Positions 44,723 through 54,385 of a stretch of DNA of 64,000 bases are shown piece by piece. This stretch comes from Draconibacterium mangrovi_A. Its GTDB lineage: Bacteria; Bacteroidota; Bacteroidia; Bacteroidales; Prolixibacteraceae. A program made the translations under genes and the position numbers. Numbering within the stretch: the first letter of the stretch is position 1; every line of letters begins with the position of its first letter. The stretch lies in assembly GCF_037646455.1 (NCBI RefSeq), contig NZ_JBBIXN010000006.1, positions 62,001 through 126,000 of the forward strand, read 5' to 3'. The notes below the pieces were generated by a model. The model searched no databases. It worked only from the letters and a program-made list of their open reading frames with translations, and was not told the DNA's origin.

Positions 44723-46927
44723 TTATTTTTTTTGAAAGATCGATTTTAAATATCGTGTGTTGGCTCCAAAATTCCCAACCACATCGCGCACATTGTTGGC
44801 ATCGCGCGAACGTTCAATCACCAACCAGCCCGACCAGCCCATTTCGTCGAGTGTTTCTTTTACTTTATGCATATCGAGCCGAGTATTGTTCTCCAGCAAA
44901 ACACCATCCGTGTCGGTACAGTGAATCTGGCAGATCCGATCCTTCCCTAATGTTTTCAACTCCTGATACAGATCTCTTCCGGCTTCCAGCGGATTCTGAA
45001 AATTGTAATATATTTTGATGGCCGGTGAGCCAATTTCTTCCAGTAATTCAATTTCACCTTTGGCATCGAGCGAAGTTTCAATACCGATTACCACACCGGC
45101 TGCTTCTGCTTTTTTACCTGCCATTTTTAAGCGCTCAACAATGGCTGTTCTGCGCTCAGGAAATTTGGTGAGATCACCTTCAACACCCAGTGGAAGGAAG
45201 GCAACTTTCACTCCTATCAGGTTCATGGTGTTGATGCAGTCATCGATCAATCGCTCAACACCATCGCGTGTTGGAAACGACTGTGAGTAAAAACCCGACA
45301 TCGCCACCGACGAAAATTCAAGATCATATTCTTTTAACTTGTCCAGAAAGATCTTCCTTTCTATCGGATTTAGCATTTTATTGTCCCAGGTCGGTCGGAT
45401 CCCCAATCCTCCCATATCGAGTTCAATTCCGTCGGCACCAATCTCAGCAGTGCGTTCAAAAACGCCCAGTTTCTGGCGTTTAAGGATCATCCAGTCGCAA
45501 ACCGCAATTTTAAATTCACCTGATTTTGGTTTCCTCCCTGTTTCCTGATTGAATACCTGTACCAGTTCATCAAAACTTCGGATGGCGTTTTCAGGAAGCT
45601 TCTCTCCTTCCGTGCCAAATATTTTCATGTCATCAGCGGTTTCAACCTTAATGGCCGACTCATCAAGTTCGCCGTTTTTAGCAAATACTTTTGATTTATC
45701 CAAATTCAGTTGTTCAGCCATAAAATGATACATGGCTGTTCGTTTCGATGGACCGTAATCGTGATTCTCTTTTGGAAAATGTGCATTCTTAACGATGGCA
45801 CCGTCATAAAATCCGTAAATACGTTTCAGAAACGGAAATTCCAGGTCAGGAACATTGGCCGTCCAGTCGCCGCCATCAGAAATGACCAACTGTGGCTTCG
45901 GTGCAAACATCCCGGCAAGTTCTACGTTATTGGTACCACCTCCGCAAAAATGAATCGGATTTCCACTTTCGCACGGACAGCCGCCATAATGAATCGCCGA
46001 CATCATTACTGTTGGTACACTCACATCAATTCGATCGTCGATGGCTGACATCAGAATTGTATGGCTTCCACCGCCTGAACCTCCGGTAATTCCTACACGA
46101 TCGGGATCAGCATAATCAAATGACAACAAATAATCAAGCATCCTGAAACTGTTCAGAGCCTGAATAGTATTGGCCATACTGGTCTGGTGCGATTCGTAAC
46201 CTACCTGCAAGGCTGATTCTCCCCAGCCAAACAAATCGTAATTAACGGCCACGGCACCCATTCGCGCAAGGCCGGCACAACGCTTCTGAATTTGCTCGTT
46301 ATATCTTCCATCCGGGAAATGACCATTCGGACAAAGTACAACAGGAATCTTTCCTTTTATTTTGGTAGGACGATAAATGGTACCCGCCACATAAAATCCG
46401 GGGAGTACTTCCAAACCGATGTTCTGCACCGAATATCCGTCCATTTTTCTTTCGTCTGAAAGAATTGGCTTAGAACCGGGCGACTCCGGCATTTTATCCA
46501 ATCGAATGGCTTCCTCAATACATTCTTTTAGTTCATCGCGACGCGTTTCCCATTTACTTTTATTGCTGTAAAGCGAAGCCAGATAATCCAGCGTCTCTTT
46601 GGCATCGTCAACCGAACGTTGATGATAACGATAGCCCTGAATCTTGAATTTATTGGGGGCCCCGTCAGGAATAAAAATCAAATCGAAAGGTGCCAGAACA
46701 TTGGTCAGTGTTTTTTCCACATCGGGGCGAAAATGCCAGTTGGCATAATCGAGCATCAATCCATCGATCGGATCTCCCGAAATGCGGAGTTTTACATCGT
46801 AGCGTTGTTCAATATCTTTCAGAACATCTGTTAACGGACGAGCATATTTAGTATCGGAAGTTTGCGCCAGAACCAATAAAGCAAACAGATTCAGCGTAAA
46901 AAGCAATATTGTTTTTCTAACAGCCAT
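44723..46927 (-). CDS. Fusion: STN-like domain, alpha/beta-hydrolase esterase, xylose-isomerase-like TIM barrel
   Basis: This 734-residue exported protein (signal near VLAQ) has three parts. Residues about 28-96 resemble a secretin/TonB STN domain (LTDVLKDIEQRYDVKL). Residues about 150-410 are an alpha/beta hydrolase with nucleophile S284 in TGGSGGGSHT and a likely catalytic His389 in ENHDYG; it resembles acetyl-xylan and other carbohydrate esterases. Residues about 472-734 form a sugar-isomerase/epimerase TIM barrel (GIELDMGGLG, CQIHCTDTDGVLL). Linking a deacylase to an isomerase-like barrel on one exported chain is unusual. The likely job is removal of ester groups, with the barrel binding or isomerising the freed sugar. 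It lies 5 bases after the BNR gene. The barrel's activity is uncertain. Confidence 0.82.
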   Translation of the reverse strand: MAVRKTILLFTLNLFALLVLAQTSDTKYARPLTDVLKDIEQRYDVKLRISGDPIDGLMLDYANWHFRPDVEKTLTNVLAPFDLIFIPDGAPNKFKIQGYRYHQRSVDDAKETLDYLASLYSNKSKWETRRDELKECIEEAIRLDKMPESPGSKPILSDERKMDGYSVQNIGLEVLPGFYVAGTIYRPTKIKGKIPVVLCPNGHFPDGRYNEQIQKRCAGLARMGAVAVNYDLFGWGESALQVGYESHQTSMANTIQALNSFRMLDYLLSFDYADPDRVGITGGSGGGSHTILMSAIDDRIDVSVPTVMMSAIHYGGCPCESGNPIHFCGGGTNNVELAGMFAPKPQLVISDGGDWTANVPDLEFPFLKRIYGFYDGAIVKNAHFPKENHDYGPSKRTAMYHFMAEQLNLDKSKVFAKNGELDESAIKVETADDMKIFGTEGEKLPENAIRSFDELVQVFNQETGRKPKSGEFKIAVCDWMILKRQKLGVFERTAEIGADGIELDMGGLGIRPTWDNKMLNPIERKIFLDKLKEYDLEFSSVAMSGFYSQSFPTRDGVERLIDDCINTMNLIGVKVAFLPLGVEGDLTKFPERRTAIVERLKMAGKKAEAAGVVIGIETSLDAKGEIELLEEIGSPAIKIYYNFQNPLEAGRDLYQELKTLGKDRICQIHCTDTDGVLLENNTRLDMHKVKETLDEMGWSGWLVIERSRDANNVRDVVGNFGANTRYLKSIFQKK

Positions 46928-46932
46928 AACTT

Positions 46933-48027
46933 TTAATTTTCAGGCCACTTTTCATCGGTTATCGCTTGCGTTTTCAGTTTGGCAGGATCGATCACAACGT
47001 GTTTGATCCGCTCACGGCGCCAGGTGTAAACCACATGCACCATACCATCAGAAGCCTGAATAACCGCAGGATAAGAATACTGACTGATCTCAGAATCCTC
47101 CAACACAAGCGCGGCTTCCCAGTGTTTACCATCTTTAGAAACGGCTACATTCAAGGGTGTACGGTGTCCTTTACTCGCGCCAATTGGCGTTGCTACGTGG
47201 TTATATACCACCAGTTGCCGGCCATCCTGTAATGTCACGGCATCAGTTCCTGAGTTGTTGTTGGGTAATCCTGAAGGCTGCGTAAGCGACCAGCTTTTTC
47301 CATTATCGTCTGACCACGAAGTTACCAAAACACTGTTGCGGCTACGGCACAAAATCTGTAAACGTCCGTCCTCATGTTTCAAAATGCTGGGCTGAATAAT
47401 ATTATGGACTTTCGGATTATTGATCGCCTCGGTTTTCTCCCAGGTCTTTCCCCAGTCTTTGGTCATTTCAAAATGAACACGCCAACCGTCACCTTCCGTG
47501 CTGGTCGGGCAGATCAGTGTTCCGTCATCAAGCAAAACCGGTTTGTTTTTTACGGGTCCAATGTATCCTTCAGGCAATTTCTCAGGGTCCGACCATGTGT
47601 GGCCATTGTCGGAAGAACGCATCATCATTCCCCACCATGTGGATGGACTGGGGCCAACTTTATAGAATAACAGTAAATCGTCATCTGGAACCTGATACAA
47701 AACCGGATTCCAGGTCGGGTAACGCAGTGTATCATTTTGAACTCCGTTGGCCACTTCAACCGATGGTGTCCATTTCCCGTCTTCCAAATGGCTTACCCAG
47801 ATCCCCACATTCGGATGTCTTTCATACTCTCCTCCAAACCAAGCGGCTACCATTCCTTCAGGCGTTTCGGCAATGGTTGATGCATGACACGATGGATAGG
47901 GCGCTTCAGTGTAGATAAACTCATCTACGATAATTCCCGTTTTCCATTTATTCTCACTGGTCACAGACTGACAAGCTGCCAATAAAACAAGACTGATCAC
48001 TCCGACTATCAAATTTTTCATATCCAT
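46933..48027 (-). CDS. BNR-repeat beta-propeller lipoprotein (sialidase-like fold)
   Basis: This protein of about 364 residues starts at ATG 48027 (GTG 48030 and ATG 48021 also fit) and has a lipobox (LLAAC). It is a six-bladed BNR propeller with Asp-box turns (SSDNGHTWSDP, TKDWGKTWEKT, SDDNGKSWSL, SKDGKHWEA), a fold shared by sialidases and several exo-glycosidases and lyases in glycan loci. I do not see enough of the sialidase arginine triad to claim sialic acid as substrate. It is probably periplasmic and acts on side chains. It sits 3 bases after a DUF3826 gene and 5 bases before the esterase fusion gene. Confidence 0.82.
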   Translation of the reverse strand: MDMKNLIVGVISLVLLAACQSVTSENKWKTGIIVDEFIYTEAPYPSCHASTIAETPEGMVAAWFGGEYERHPNVGIWVSHLEDGKWTPSVEVANGVQNDTLRYPTWNPVLYQVPDDDLLLFYKVGPSPSTWWGMMMRSSDNGHTWSDPEKLPEGYIGPVKNKPVLLDDGTLICPTSTEGDGWRVHFEMTKDWGKTWEKTEAINNPKVHNIIQPSILKHEDGRLQILCRSRNSVLVTSWSDDNGKSWSLTQPSGLPNNNSGTDAVTLQDGRQLVVYNHVATPIGASKGHRTPLNVAVSKDGKHWEAALVLEDSEISQYSYPAVIQASDGMVHVVYTWRRERIKHVVIDPAKLKTQAITDEKWPEN

Positions 48028-48033
48028 CACCTT

Positions 48034-48681
48034 TTAGTTATTCTTTTTCTCTTCCTGATTTCGCTTTACAAAATCCTTATAAAGTTGCCTCCAGTTGCGG
48101 CCATTGCTGTTCAAGTACTGCTCACATTTTGTTTTATAAATTTCAAAAATGGCTGAAATCTCCTTCATGTTCTTATAATCTACGGCTATTTCACGGGCTT
48201 CCTTGAGATAAGCCAGAATTTTAGCTTCCTCTTCTTCTGTAAGGTCGGGAACAATGGCATGATATCCTTTCATGGTGAACTGCACTTTGCCAATGGTATA
48301 TTCATCCAGAATGGCTTCAACCTGTTCTTCGCTCAGATCAGCCCTCAATCCGTTCATCAGGTTTTCATGAATGGATTCCGGTTTAGCCGAATGTGAAATA
48401 ATCATGCGATCCATTTCTGAAAGTTTTTCGCCCGTGCGAGGATTAATGCCTTCAGGAATTTCAGAAACCGGATGATCGTTGTGGTAATTTCGAACCGCCG
48501 TTAAATGCGTAGAAATAACTTTGACCAACCGTTGTTCTTTCTCCTGGTCATCCAGATTTAGCGATTCTACCCATTTAGTAGCTTTCTTTTCCTGATCGTT
48601 TAATTCCTGGGCTGACAGATTAAAAACAAAAAGAAAAGTAAAAATAAAGATGCTTAAGTATTTGATTACAGAATGATTCAT
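48034..48681 (-). CDS. Exported DUF3826 protein (first copy in reading of map, downstream copy in operon)
   Basis: The start at 48681 (MNHSVIKYLSIFIFTFLF) gives 215 residues with a signal peptide ending NLSAQ. The DUF3826 pattern is visible: alternating acidic helices, HAIVPDLTEEEEAKILAYLKEAREIA and the C-terminal FEIYKTKCEQYLNSNGRNW. It is all helical and without catalytic signature. It is the second of two paralogues in this operon; the other is at 57529-58194. Each is beside a large beta-helix or hydrolase gene, so a chaperone or adaptor role is possible, but the function is unknown. Confidence 0.82.
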   Translation of the reverse strand: MNHSVIKYLSIFIFTFLFVFNLSAQELNDQEKKATKWVESLNLDDQEKEQRLVKVISTHLTAVRNYHNDHPVSEIPEGINPRTGEKLSEMDRMIISHSAKPESIHENLMNGLRADLSEEQVEAILDEYTIGKVQFTMKGYHAIVPDLTEEEEAKILAYLKEAREIAVDYKNMKEISAIFEIYKTKCEQYLNSNGRNWRQLYKDFVKRNQEEKKNN

Positions 48682-48728
48682 GTACAATTTTGATTCGTGT
48701 TTAAACAATAGCAATAGATTTTCAAAAA

Positions 48729-51700
48729 TTATAAATTACAAATCAGTCGGCCAATATTTTCAGTTTGTCCGACAAGTTTTCCATCTACCATGATTGACAG
48801 TCCTTTTCCCAGTTCGTATTTATCACCGGTTTTATCCCAAACGATCGTTAGTATTTTTCCGTGGTAAAGAATATTATCCAGGCAGAACCAATCCCATTTA
48901 TCTTCAGGAATGAGCGGATTAACCTCAATTTTATCGTCACTCCGTGGTCGCAGACCAGCAAGTCCGGTAATCAGTAAATCATTAAATGTTGAATGGTTGT
49001 AATAACGGCTACGTTCCTGATCGCCTTTTAACCAGTAGCCTGTGGTTTCGTCGAGGTACTCGCCAATGTAGGGGCGACCGCGGTAGTACTGCGACTCCAC
49101 GTAGGTTTCCAGCAGGTCGAAATACACTGAATCATTTACAATATTCTGATCGTAATTATTCAGCAGATTTGCCATTCCGGTAAGTGTTTGCGAGGTGGCA
49201 AAGGGCCAAACTGCCCCATCCCATTCACATTTACAACAACCATGTGTGCGAAATTCGGGGTGCCGGCGTTCGGCAGTTGTTAATCCAAACGGCGCTAAAA
49301 ATCCTTCGGGATCAGCAATCTGCTCCCAGGCTGTTTCGTAACCTTTCTCAGGTAGGTTGAAATACCACGGAATGTATCCGATCGCCTCGCGAACATTGGC
49401 AAAACCACCCTCCTCTTTCACCGTTTCAAAAAAGTTACTTTCCGGGTTCCAAAGGTTTTCCTCCACAAGTTGCTTCATTGTATCGGCTTTGGCGGCATAT
49501 AATTCTTCCCACTCCGAATTTCCGGCAAGTGCTGCCATTTTCGAAAGTGCCACTGCATTTCCGTACATATAACTGTTTATGGTTGGTCTGTCGTTTTTCA
49601 CCCGTCGTCCACCAGAGATTTGCTCTTCCATGCCATCTTTTACATCCTCTTGCCAAAACATTCCCGTAGGTTTCCGTCGCTCCTCTTCCCACTTTCTGTA
49701 ATCCACTTCCAGGTCGGGAAGCATGTCGAGAGCAAACACAGTATCGCCTGTTAACAAATAATAATTGTAAACAGCATCGGGTGTCCAGCTACTGAATTTG
49801 TGTAATTTATTCATCGGGCCGCCATCATTTCCGCGGTACCACACATTCAGATTTTCCTTCACATACTTCGGATTGTGCAGCCAGCGCGATTCATAGGTAT
49901 GGTGTCCGATAGCACAGGCTATTAGGTTGTATTTATCGGAATACGACCGCTGCACCAAAAATTCGGTCATGGCCAGCCCCAATGGTGTCTCTTTAATGTG
50001 CTTACGGAGGGTCCACCATCGGTAGTAGAACATCTCTTCGAAATTATCCTGCGGACATTCAAACAGCGGAATATTCTTTTTCATCCATTCCCACGATTCC
50101 GAGTTTGGAATGAACTGAACGATGTTCTCATCTTCCATCCGGTTGAAATAATCCACGTAATGTTTGAAATCGCCGGTTTTTAAAATAGCCGCCGATTCTG
50201 CTTTTCGTGTATTCAGGCTTTTGATGTAAAAAGCTGCTTCCTCAACCGGTTTTCCTTTTTCGCTTTGTTCCACATCAAAATCCTGATCGGTTGGCGTGTC
50301 GGCATTAGGAAAACGTCGAACGTCACCCGTTCTGAAAACAATTTTATCGAGCTCGTGAACCGGTGCAAAAAACAAACGCCGAAGTACCTGCTCTCCGTTG
50401 AGGAAAACATTGTAGAAACGATCTTTGGTGGTTGCTTCAATCCTGATCGTGTATTCTTTCCCAGCTTCGTATTCCTGTAGATTATTAACACGGTATCCGG
50501 CCTTGTATTTCAGGTAACCGTCGTTATCAAAGATCAGTCGAATGGCCGCATTATTCTCAGCATCCTGTAACTCGATATCGAGTTTTCCAGTATTGTTCTG
50601 ACCTGTTTTTATCGTAAATTCTACATCAGCTTTTTTAGTGGATGGAAACAAACGAGTGGCTTTGGCAAAGTCGAATTCATCTCTATCTTTTAGAGCAAGC
50701 CAACGATCGCCATCCTGCTGAACTATTTTAACAGGTGCCCAAAACGGACTGTAAATGTTCCAGCGATCCAGTTCGTTTCCCATTTCCATTTCAGAAAAAA
50801 CGTCGTTTACCTGTTGTGCTTCACGGTCGAGAACAGGAACTTTGATCCGCGAAATCCACATGTCTTCTTTGTTCATGCTGTAGCTTACCCAGGCATTTCC
50901 GTCGGGCGGAGTTCCGTTTCCTTCCTGGATACCCCGAACATATTGCGGCCCGTACGATTTGTAGTTTCCGCCATATCGCATGGTGGTAATCTCGCCATTA
51001 ACAAGCAATAACTTATCATATTCAAAACCGTCGTCGCTTAACGAAAGTGCCAGTGGCCAGCGAAATTCAGATGGGTTATAAACCGTTATGTATTTCCCGT
51101 CAGACATTTTTTGCCCCCAGATTTTTGCATTGGCATTTACGAAACCCGGTGCCCGCAGCGGAACCGTCCACGTTTTACCGTCGTCTTTACTTATTGCAGT
51201 AAGTGCATGTTTCCAGAGTCCCACTACTGTTCCGTCGGGAACGTGATAAAAGTTAAAGGCTTTGTACTGTTTCTGAATGGGAATGAGCGGATCATCGCGA
51301 TCAGCTTCTTCCACCCACTGCTGCATTTGTAGCGGATCGGAAAGCAATTCGTCGCAGGCAGCAATAAAACCGTTATCAGAACTACTTTTATAGAAAGGAA
51401 AATCGGTATTGTCTTCATTCCAGCCGTGGTTGTACCGGATAAAATAAATCGGGCCAAACGTACCATCGTGGTAAATCTCGCGTACAACACGACCAATTCC
51501 ATTACCGTCGTTAGGGCTGTCTTTTTCATTCAGCGAAATACCATAATAAGCCAGTGTCAGCAGGCGATCGTCGGAAGACACATAAAATCCCATCCGCTGG
51601 TGCATCACCGATATCAACTTTCGGGCTTTACCTTCCACACCCTCTTTTGTGGTTCCGTCGGGCACTTTATATTCCGGGAAAAGCGTTACTGGCTTTGTCC

Positions 51701-52040
51701 AGTTATATCCATCTTCCGATCGCAGCAGCATGGTTCTGCCGGGCGGAATGTGTTCTCCTACCGGATCGTTGAGGTAATGGTAGAAAAAGGTGTTGTTCCA
51801 GTAAGCCAGATTGGGGGCGTGATTGTAGGTCCAGCCCAAATCATCAGCCATTTCAGGCTGTTCGCGATTGGCTCGCATTACCTGAATGTTGTGCACGCCC
51901 AATGCCGGACTGAGCTGCCCGTGATGATAATCGATGTTCACCTGTTTTGTGCCCACATAATGGACAGTATCCTGCGAAAATCCCGGCCAAAAGGCTAATA
52001 CCAAAACTAAAAGAATGCTATTTCTAATCCCTGTCATCAT
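48729..52040 (-). CDS. Large exported protein with propeller, lectin-like and (alpha/alpha)6 glycosidase-like domains
   Basis: This 1103-residue exported protein (signal ending PGFSQ) has three parts. Residues about 25-430 form a propeller-like region with BNR-like turns (SEDGYNWTKP, SKDDGKTWTV). Residues about 440-600 form a concanavalin-like beta sandwich (KLDIELQDAENNAAIRLIFD). Residues about 640-1100 resemble an (alpha/alpha)6 barrel of the MGH1-like glycosidase group (MFYYRWWTLRKHIKETPLG, FATSQTLTGMANLL) followed by a beta domain. Candidate catalytic acids cannot be fixed by eye. It follows the GH43-like gene by 6 bases. A glycosidase or glycan-lyase role on rhamnogalacturonan-type side chains is likely by context. 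Confidence 0.75.
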   Translation of the reverse strand: MMTGIRNSILLVLVLAFWPGFSQDTVHYVGTKQVNIDYHHGQLSPALGVHNIQVMRANREQPEMADDLGWTYNHAPNLAYWNNTFFYHYLNDPVGEHIPPGRTMLLRSEDGYNWTKPVTLFPEYKVPDGTTKEGVEGKARKLISVMHQRMGFYVSSDDRLLTLAYYGISLNEKDSPNDGNGIGRVVREIYHDGTFGPIYFIRYNHGWNEDNTDFPFYKSSSDNGFIAACDELLSDPLQMQQWVEEADRDDPLIPIQKQYKAFNFYHVPDGTVVGLWKHALTAISKDDGKTWTVPLRAPGFVNANAKIWGQKMSDGKYITVYNPSEFRWPLALSLSDDGFEYDKLLLVNGEITTMRYGGNYKSYGPQYVRGIQEGNGTPPDGNAWVSYSMNKEDMWISRIKVPVLDREAQQVNDVFSEMEMGNELDRWNIYSPFWAPVKIVQQDGDRWLALKDRDEFDFAKATRLFPSTKKADVEFTIKTGQNNTGKLDIELQDAENNAAIRLIFDNDGYLKYKAGYRVNNLQEYEAGKEYTIRIEATTKDRFYNVFLNGEQVLRRLFFAPVHELDKIVFRTGDVRRFPNADTPTDQDFDVEQSEKGKPVEEAAFYIKSLNTRKAESAAILKTGDFKHYVDYFNRMEDENIVQFIPNSESWEWMKKNIPLFECPQDNFEEMFYYRWWTLRKHIKETPLGLAMTEFLVQRSYSDKYNLIACAIGHHTYESRWLHNPKYVKENLNVWYRGNDGGPMNKLHKFSSWTPDAVYNYYLLTGDTVFALDMLPDLEVDYRKWEEERRKPTGMFWQEDVKDGMEEQISGGRRVKNDRPTINSYMYGNAVALSKMAALAGNSEWEELYAAKADTMKQLVEENLWNPESNFFETVKEEGGFANVREAIGYIPWYFNLPEKGYETAWEQIADPEGFLAPFGLTTAERRHPEFRTHGCCKCEWDGAVWPFATSQTLTGMANLLNNYDQNIVNDSVYFDLLETYVESQYYRGRPYIGEYLDETTGYWLKGDQERSRYYNHSTFNDLLITGLAGLRPRSDDKIEVNPLIPEDKWDWFCLDNILYHGKILTIVWDKTGDKYELGKGLSIMVDGKLVGQTENIGRLICNL

Positions 52041-52046
52041 ATCCTC

Positions 52047-52979
52047 TTACTTTTTCTCTTCCGATAGTTTGATCAGATTGTTCAAAACCTTTACATCCGC
52101 CATAAAAACTGTACCGTGCTTGTGTCCTTCGGGGAAACTTACCTGATCAGAAATGTCTTCGAAGGTTTTAAAATCCTTTGTCATTTGTGTTGAATAAGTC
52201 TTTTCGCGGTATGCATCGTAATAAATCAACCACTCATCCCCCAAATTCAATACAGTTGGTCCTTCGGTGAAATTATCAGTAAAAGGTTCCGAAATATTTT
52301 CCCACGGGCCAAGTGGAGTTTTTCCAAAAGCCACTTTCAGGTTTCGTTCGGGGCGTGTATTGTCTTTCAATACCAACACATAATCGTCCTTTCCCCGTTT
52401 CACAATCACACAATCGATCACACTAAATCCGGGATCGAGGTACAATTTTGTATCGGAAAAAATTTTGAAATCCTTTGTAGTTGTATAGTACATCCGGTGG
52501 TTATTGCGCTCTTCCTCAATGCCTTTTTCGAACTTAAATGGAATGGTTGATGCCCAAATGATGATGTACTCGTCTTTTTCATTGTCGTAGAAAAGTTCGG
52601 GCGCCCAAATATTTACGGTTGATGTATCGTAATCCATCACCGGAATAAATTCCTGCTCCGACCAGTTCACCAGGTCTTTTGAATTGGCATATCCAAATCC
52701 GAGATCGCCGCGCCACGAAGAAGTCCATACCATGTGAAAAGTTCCATCGGGGCCTTTTACCACTGAAGGATCGCGCATAACTTTTTGCTGCCCTACTTCG
52801 GGTGCCAGCCACGGACCACCGAGATCATTCCAGGTGTAACCATCGTAACTGTAGACCAGGAAAAGTCCTTTATCGGCCGGTTCGCGAAAGGTGCTAAACA
52901 TGTAAACCTGCTTTTCGTTATTGCAGCCGAAAAGCAAAACAATAAACAACAGCGGAATTATATTTTTTAGTATTCTCAT
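52047..52979 (-). CDS. GH43-like five-bladed beta-propeller lipoprotein
   Basis: The ATG at 52979 (310 residues, lipobox FGC at Cys19) shares its A with the TAA of the preceding gene (TAATG at 52977-52981), a strong sign for this start over one at 53009. The GH43 triad is visible: D70 in MRDPSVV (base), D190 in VIDCVIV (helper) and E239 in TEGPTVL (acid), plus WAPELFYD. Members remove arabinofuranose, xylose or galactose side chains. The coupled GH140-like gene suggests that both enzymes work on one branched pectin side chain. Arabinofuranosidase is the most likely activity. Confidence 0.85.
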   Translation of the reverse strand: MRILKNIIPLLFIVLLFGCNNEKQVYMFSTFREPADKGLFLVYSYDGYTWNDLGGPWLAPEVGQQKVMRDPSVVKGPDGTFHMVWTSSWRGDLGFGYANSKDLVNWSEQEFIPVMDYDTSTVNIWAPELFYDNEKDEYIIIWASTIPFKFEKGIEEERNNHRMYYTTTKDFKIFSDTKLYLDPGFSVIDCVIVKRGKDDYVLVLKDNTRPERNLKVAFGKTPLGPWENISEPFTDNFTEGPTVLNLGDEWLIYYDAYREKTYSTQMTKDFKTFEDISDQVSFPEGHKHGTVFMADVKVLNNLIKLSEEKK

Positions 52980-54382
52980 TATCCAATAGAATTTAGTACC
53001 AACACCCAATCGTTTCCATCGGCTACCTCCCCCGGAGGATCGAAAGCCTGTACACCTGTATTTTCAAAATCGCCAATGGTTGTTAACTCTCCGTTTCTTG
53101 GATTGAACCACCAGGCATTTACATTTTCGCCGGCAATTTTACCCATGGCTACATGAATTTCCCTTCCGTTGTACGTGTAAAGCATTGCATAATTTTTACC
53201 CCGGGTCGCTACCTGGTAATCGTATTTTTCACCCTGTCCTGATGCAATCAGCGACTGATCGGGAACACGCTCGAAAAACGGTTTCGAAAGCATCAGGGTT
53301 TTCAGGTACTGCATTTGACCGGCGCCCGGCATATCAATAGCCTCATCCCAATATTCTTTGGCACCGTATGCTGCACCTTCATCTTCGAGTCTATAAAACT
53401 GCATCACTGCACTGTTCCCATAGGTGTAGCCAAAAGCGCCTGCAAAAACCGACCAATAAGCGTAACGTCGCGCATCAGCATCGTTCCAAAAAGGTTGTAA
53501 AGTATCGTGCAGACCCTGCGGAATTCCTTCGTAAGAAGGTTCACCGTCGATCGTAGGTTTTAGTGGTTCCATGGCCAGATCGTGTTCCACATAGCGCCAG
53601 TTATCTTCACCAAAATTCCATTCAGTATCGTCCTGATCATAACGGCGATGTCCACTTTGGAACATATTGAAATCGAGCCAGTCCTCGTTATGAAACCATA
53701 TTGAAGAGGTTGTACGACCACGCGGATGAAAGGTGATCAGCTGACGGTCACCAACAACAGCGTCTATTCCGGCTCCAAGGGCATTCCATGTTCTTGTGGA
53801 ATCGCTGCCAAAAGTATCTCCTCCGTTTAGCCAGATAACATTGTCATTGTCCTTATATCTGTTGGCGATCCATTTGGCATAAACAGCTGCCTCTTCGGTA
53901 GAAACTCCGCCGTTTTTCACATTCGATCCCCAAACCGGAACCAATCCAACATACAGGCCTTTTTCTGCAGCCAGGTTAATAACATAATCAGCATGATCCC
54001 AAAAATCATATTGTTCCGGATCGTTAAAATCGCTGCCTTCTGTCACCAGCGGTTTGGCCACATTATTATCGATCAATGCTTTGTCGCCATAATAACTCTC
54101 GTATTCAAGCGAATGAAGTACCATGATCTGAATGACATTAAATCCTTTTTCAACTCTGTCCTGCAGATATTTATCAGCCTCCTCGCGGCTCAATTTGCCA
54201 AATAACAACCAGCCGGTATCTCCCAGCCAAAAGAAGGGATCTCCATCTTCTGTCATCAGGTAGCGGTTATTTTCTGAAACCTTCAGCAAAGGCAATTTTG
54301 TTGATTCATCAACCTGCTTTTTTTGAGGTTGTGAGCAAGCAAAAATTAGTAGTAATGCCAATATAAACAGACTTTGTTTCAT
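52979..54382 (-). CDS. GH140-like (apiosidase-type) lipoprotein, DUF4038
   Basis: This 467-residue lipoprotein (Cys16 in IFAC) has a DUF4038 TIM barrel from about 35 to 370 and a C-terminal beta domain. GH140-type residues are D189 in LNGGDTFG (acid/base) and E281 in DGEPSYEG (nucleophile), with DGDPFFWLGDTGW at the start. The characterised family member is an endo-apiosidase that removes side chains of rhamnogalacturonan II. Here it points to apiose in the target glycan, either rhamnogalacturonan II or apiogalacturonan. It is translationally coupled to the GH43-like gene by a TAATG overlap and follows the beta-helix fusion by 3 bases. Relatives may have other specificities. Confidence 0.82.
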   Translation of the reverse strand: MKQSLFILALLLIFACSQPQKKQVDESTKLPLLKVSENNRYLMTEDGDPFFWLGDTGWLLFGKLSREEADKYLQDRVEKGFNVIQIMVLHSLEYESYYGDKALIDNNVAKPLVTEGSDFNDPEQYDFWDHADYVINLAAEKGLYVGLVPVWGSNVKNGGVSTEEAAVYAKWIANRYKDNDNVIWLNGGDTFGSDSTRTWNALGAGIDAVVGDRQLITFHPRGRTTSSIWFHNEDWLDFNMFQSGHRRYDQDDTEWNFGEDNWRYVEHDLAMEPLKPTIDGEPSYEGIPQGLHDTLQPFWNDADARRYAYWSVFAGAFGYTYGNSAVMQFYRLEDEGAAYGAKEYWDEAIDMPGAGQMQYLKTLMLSKPFFERVPDQSLIASGQGEKYDYQVATRGKNYAMLYTYNGREIHVAMGKIAGENVNAWWFNPRNGELTTIGDFENTGVQAFDPPGEVADGNDWVLVLNSIG

Positions 54383-54385
54383 GAT

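Noticed and set aside
51426..51998. 190-codon open frame on the + strand
   Set aside because: It lies wholly opposite the 1103-residue gene, has no signal or motif, and its composition mirrors the reverse strand.
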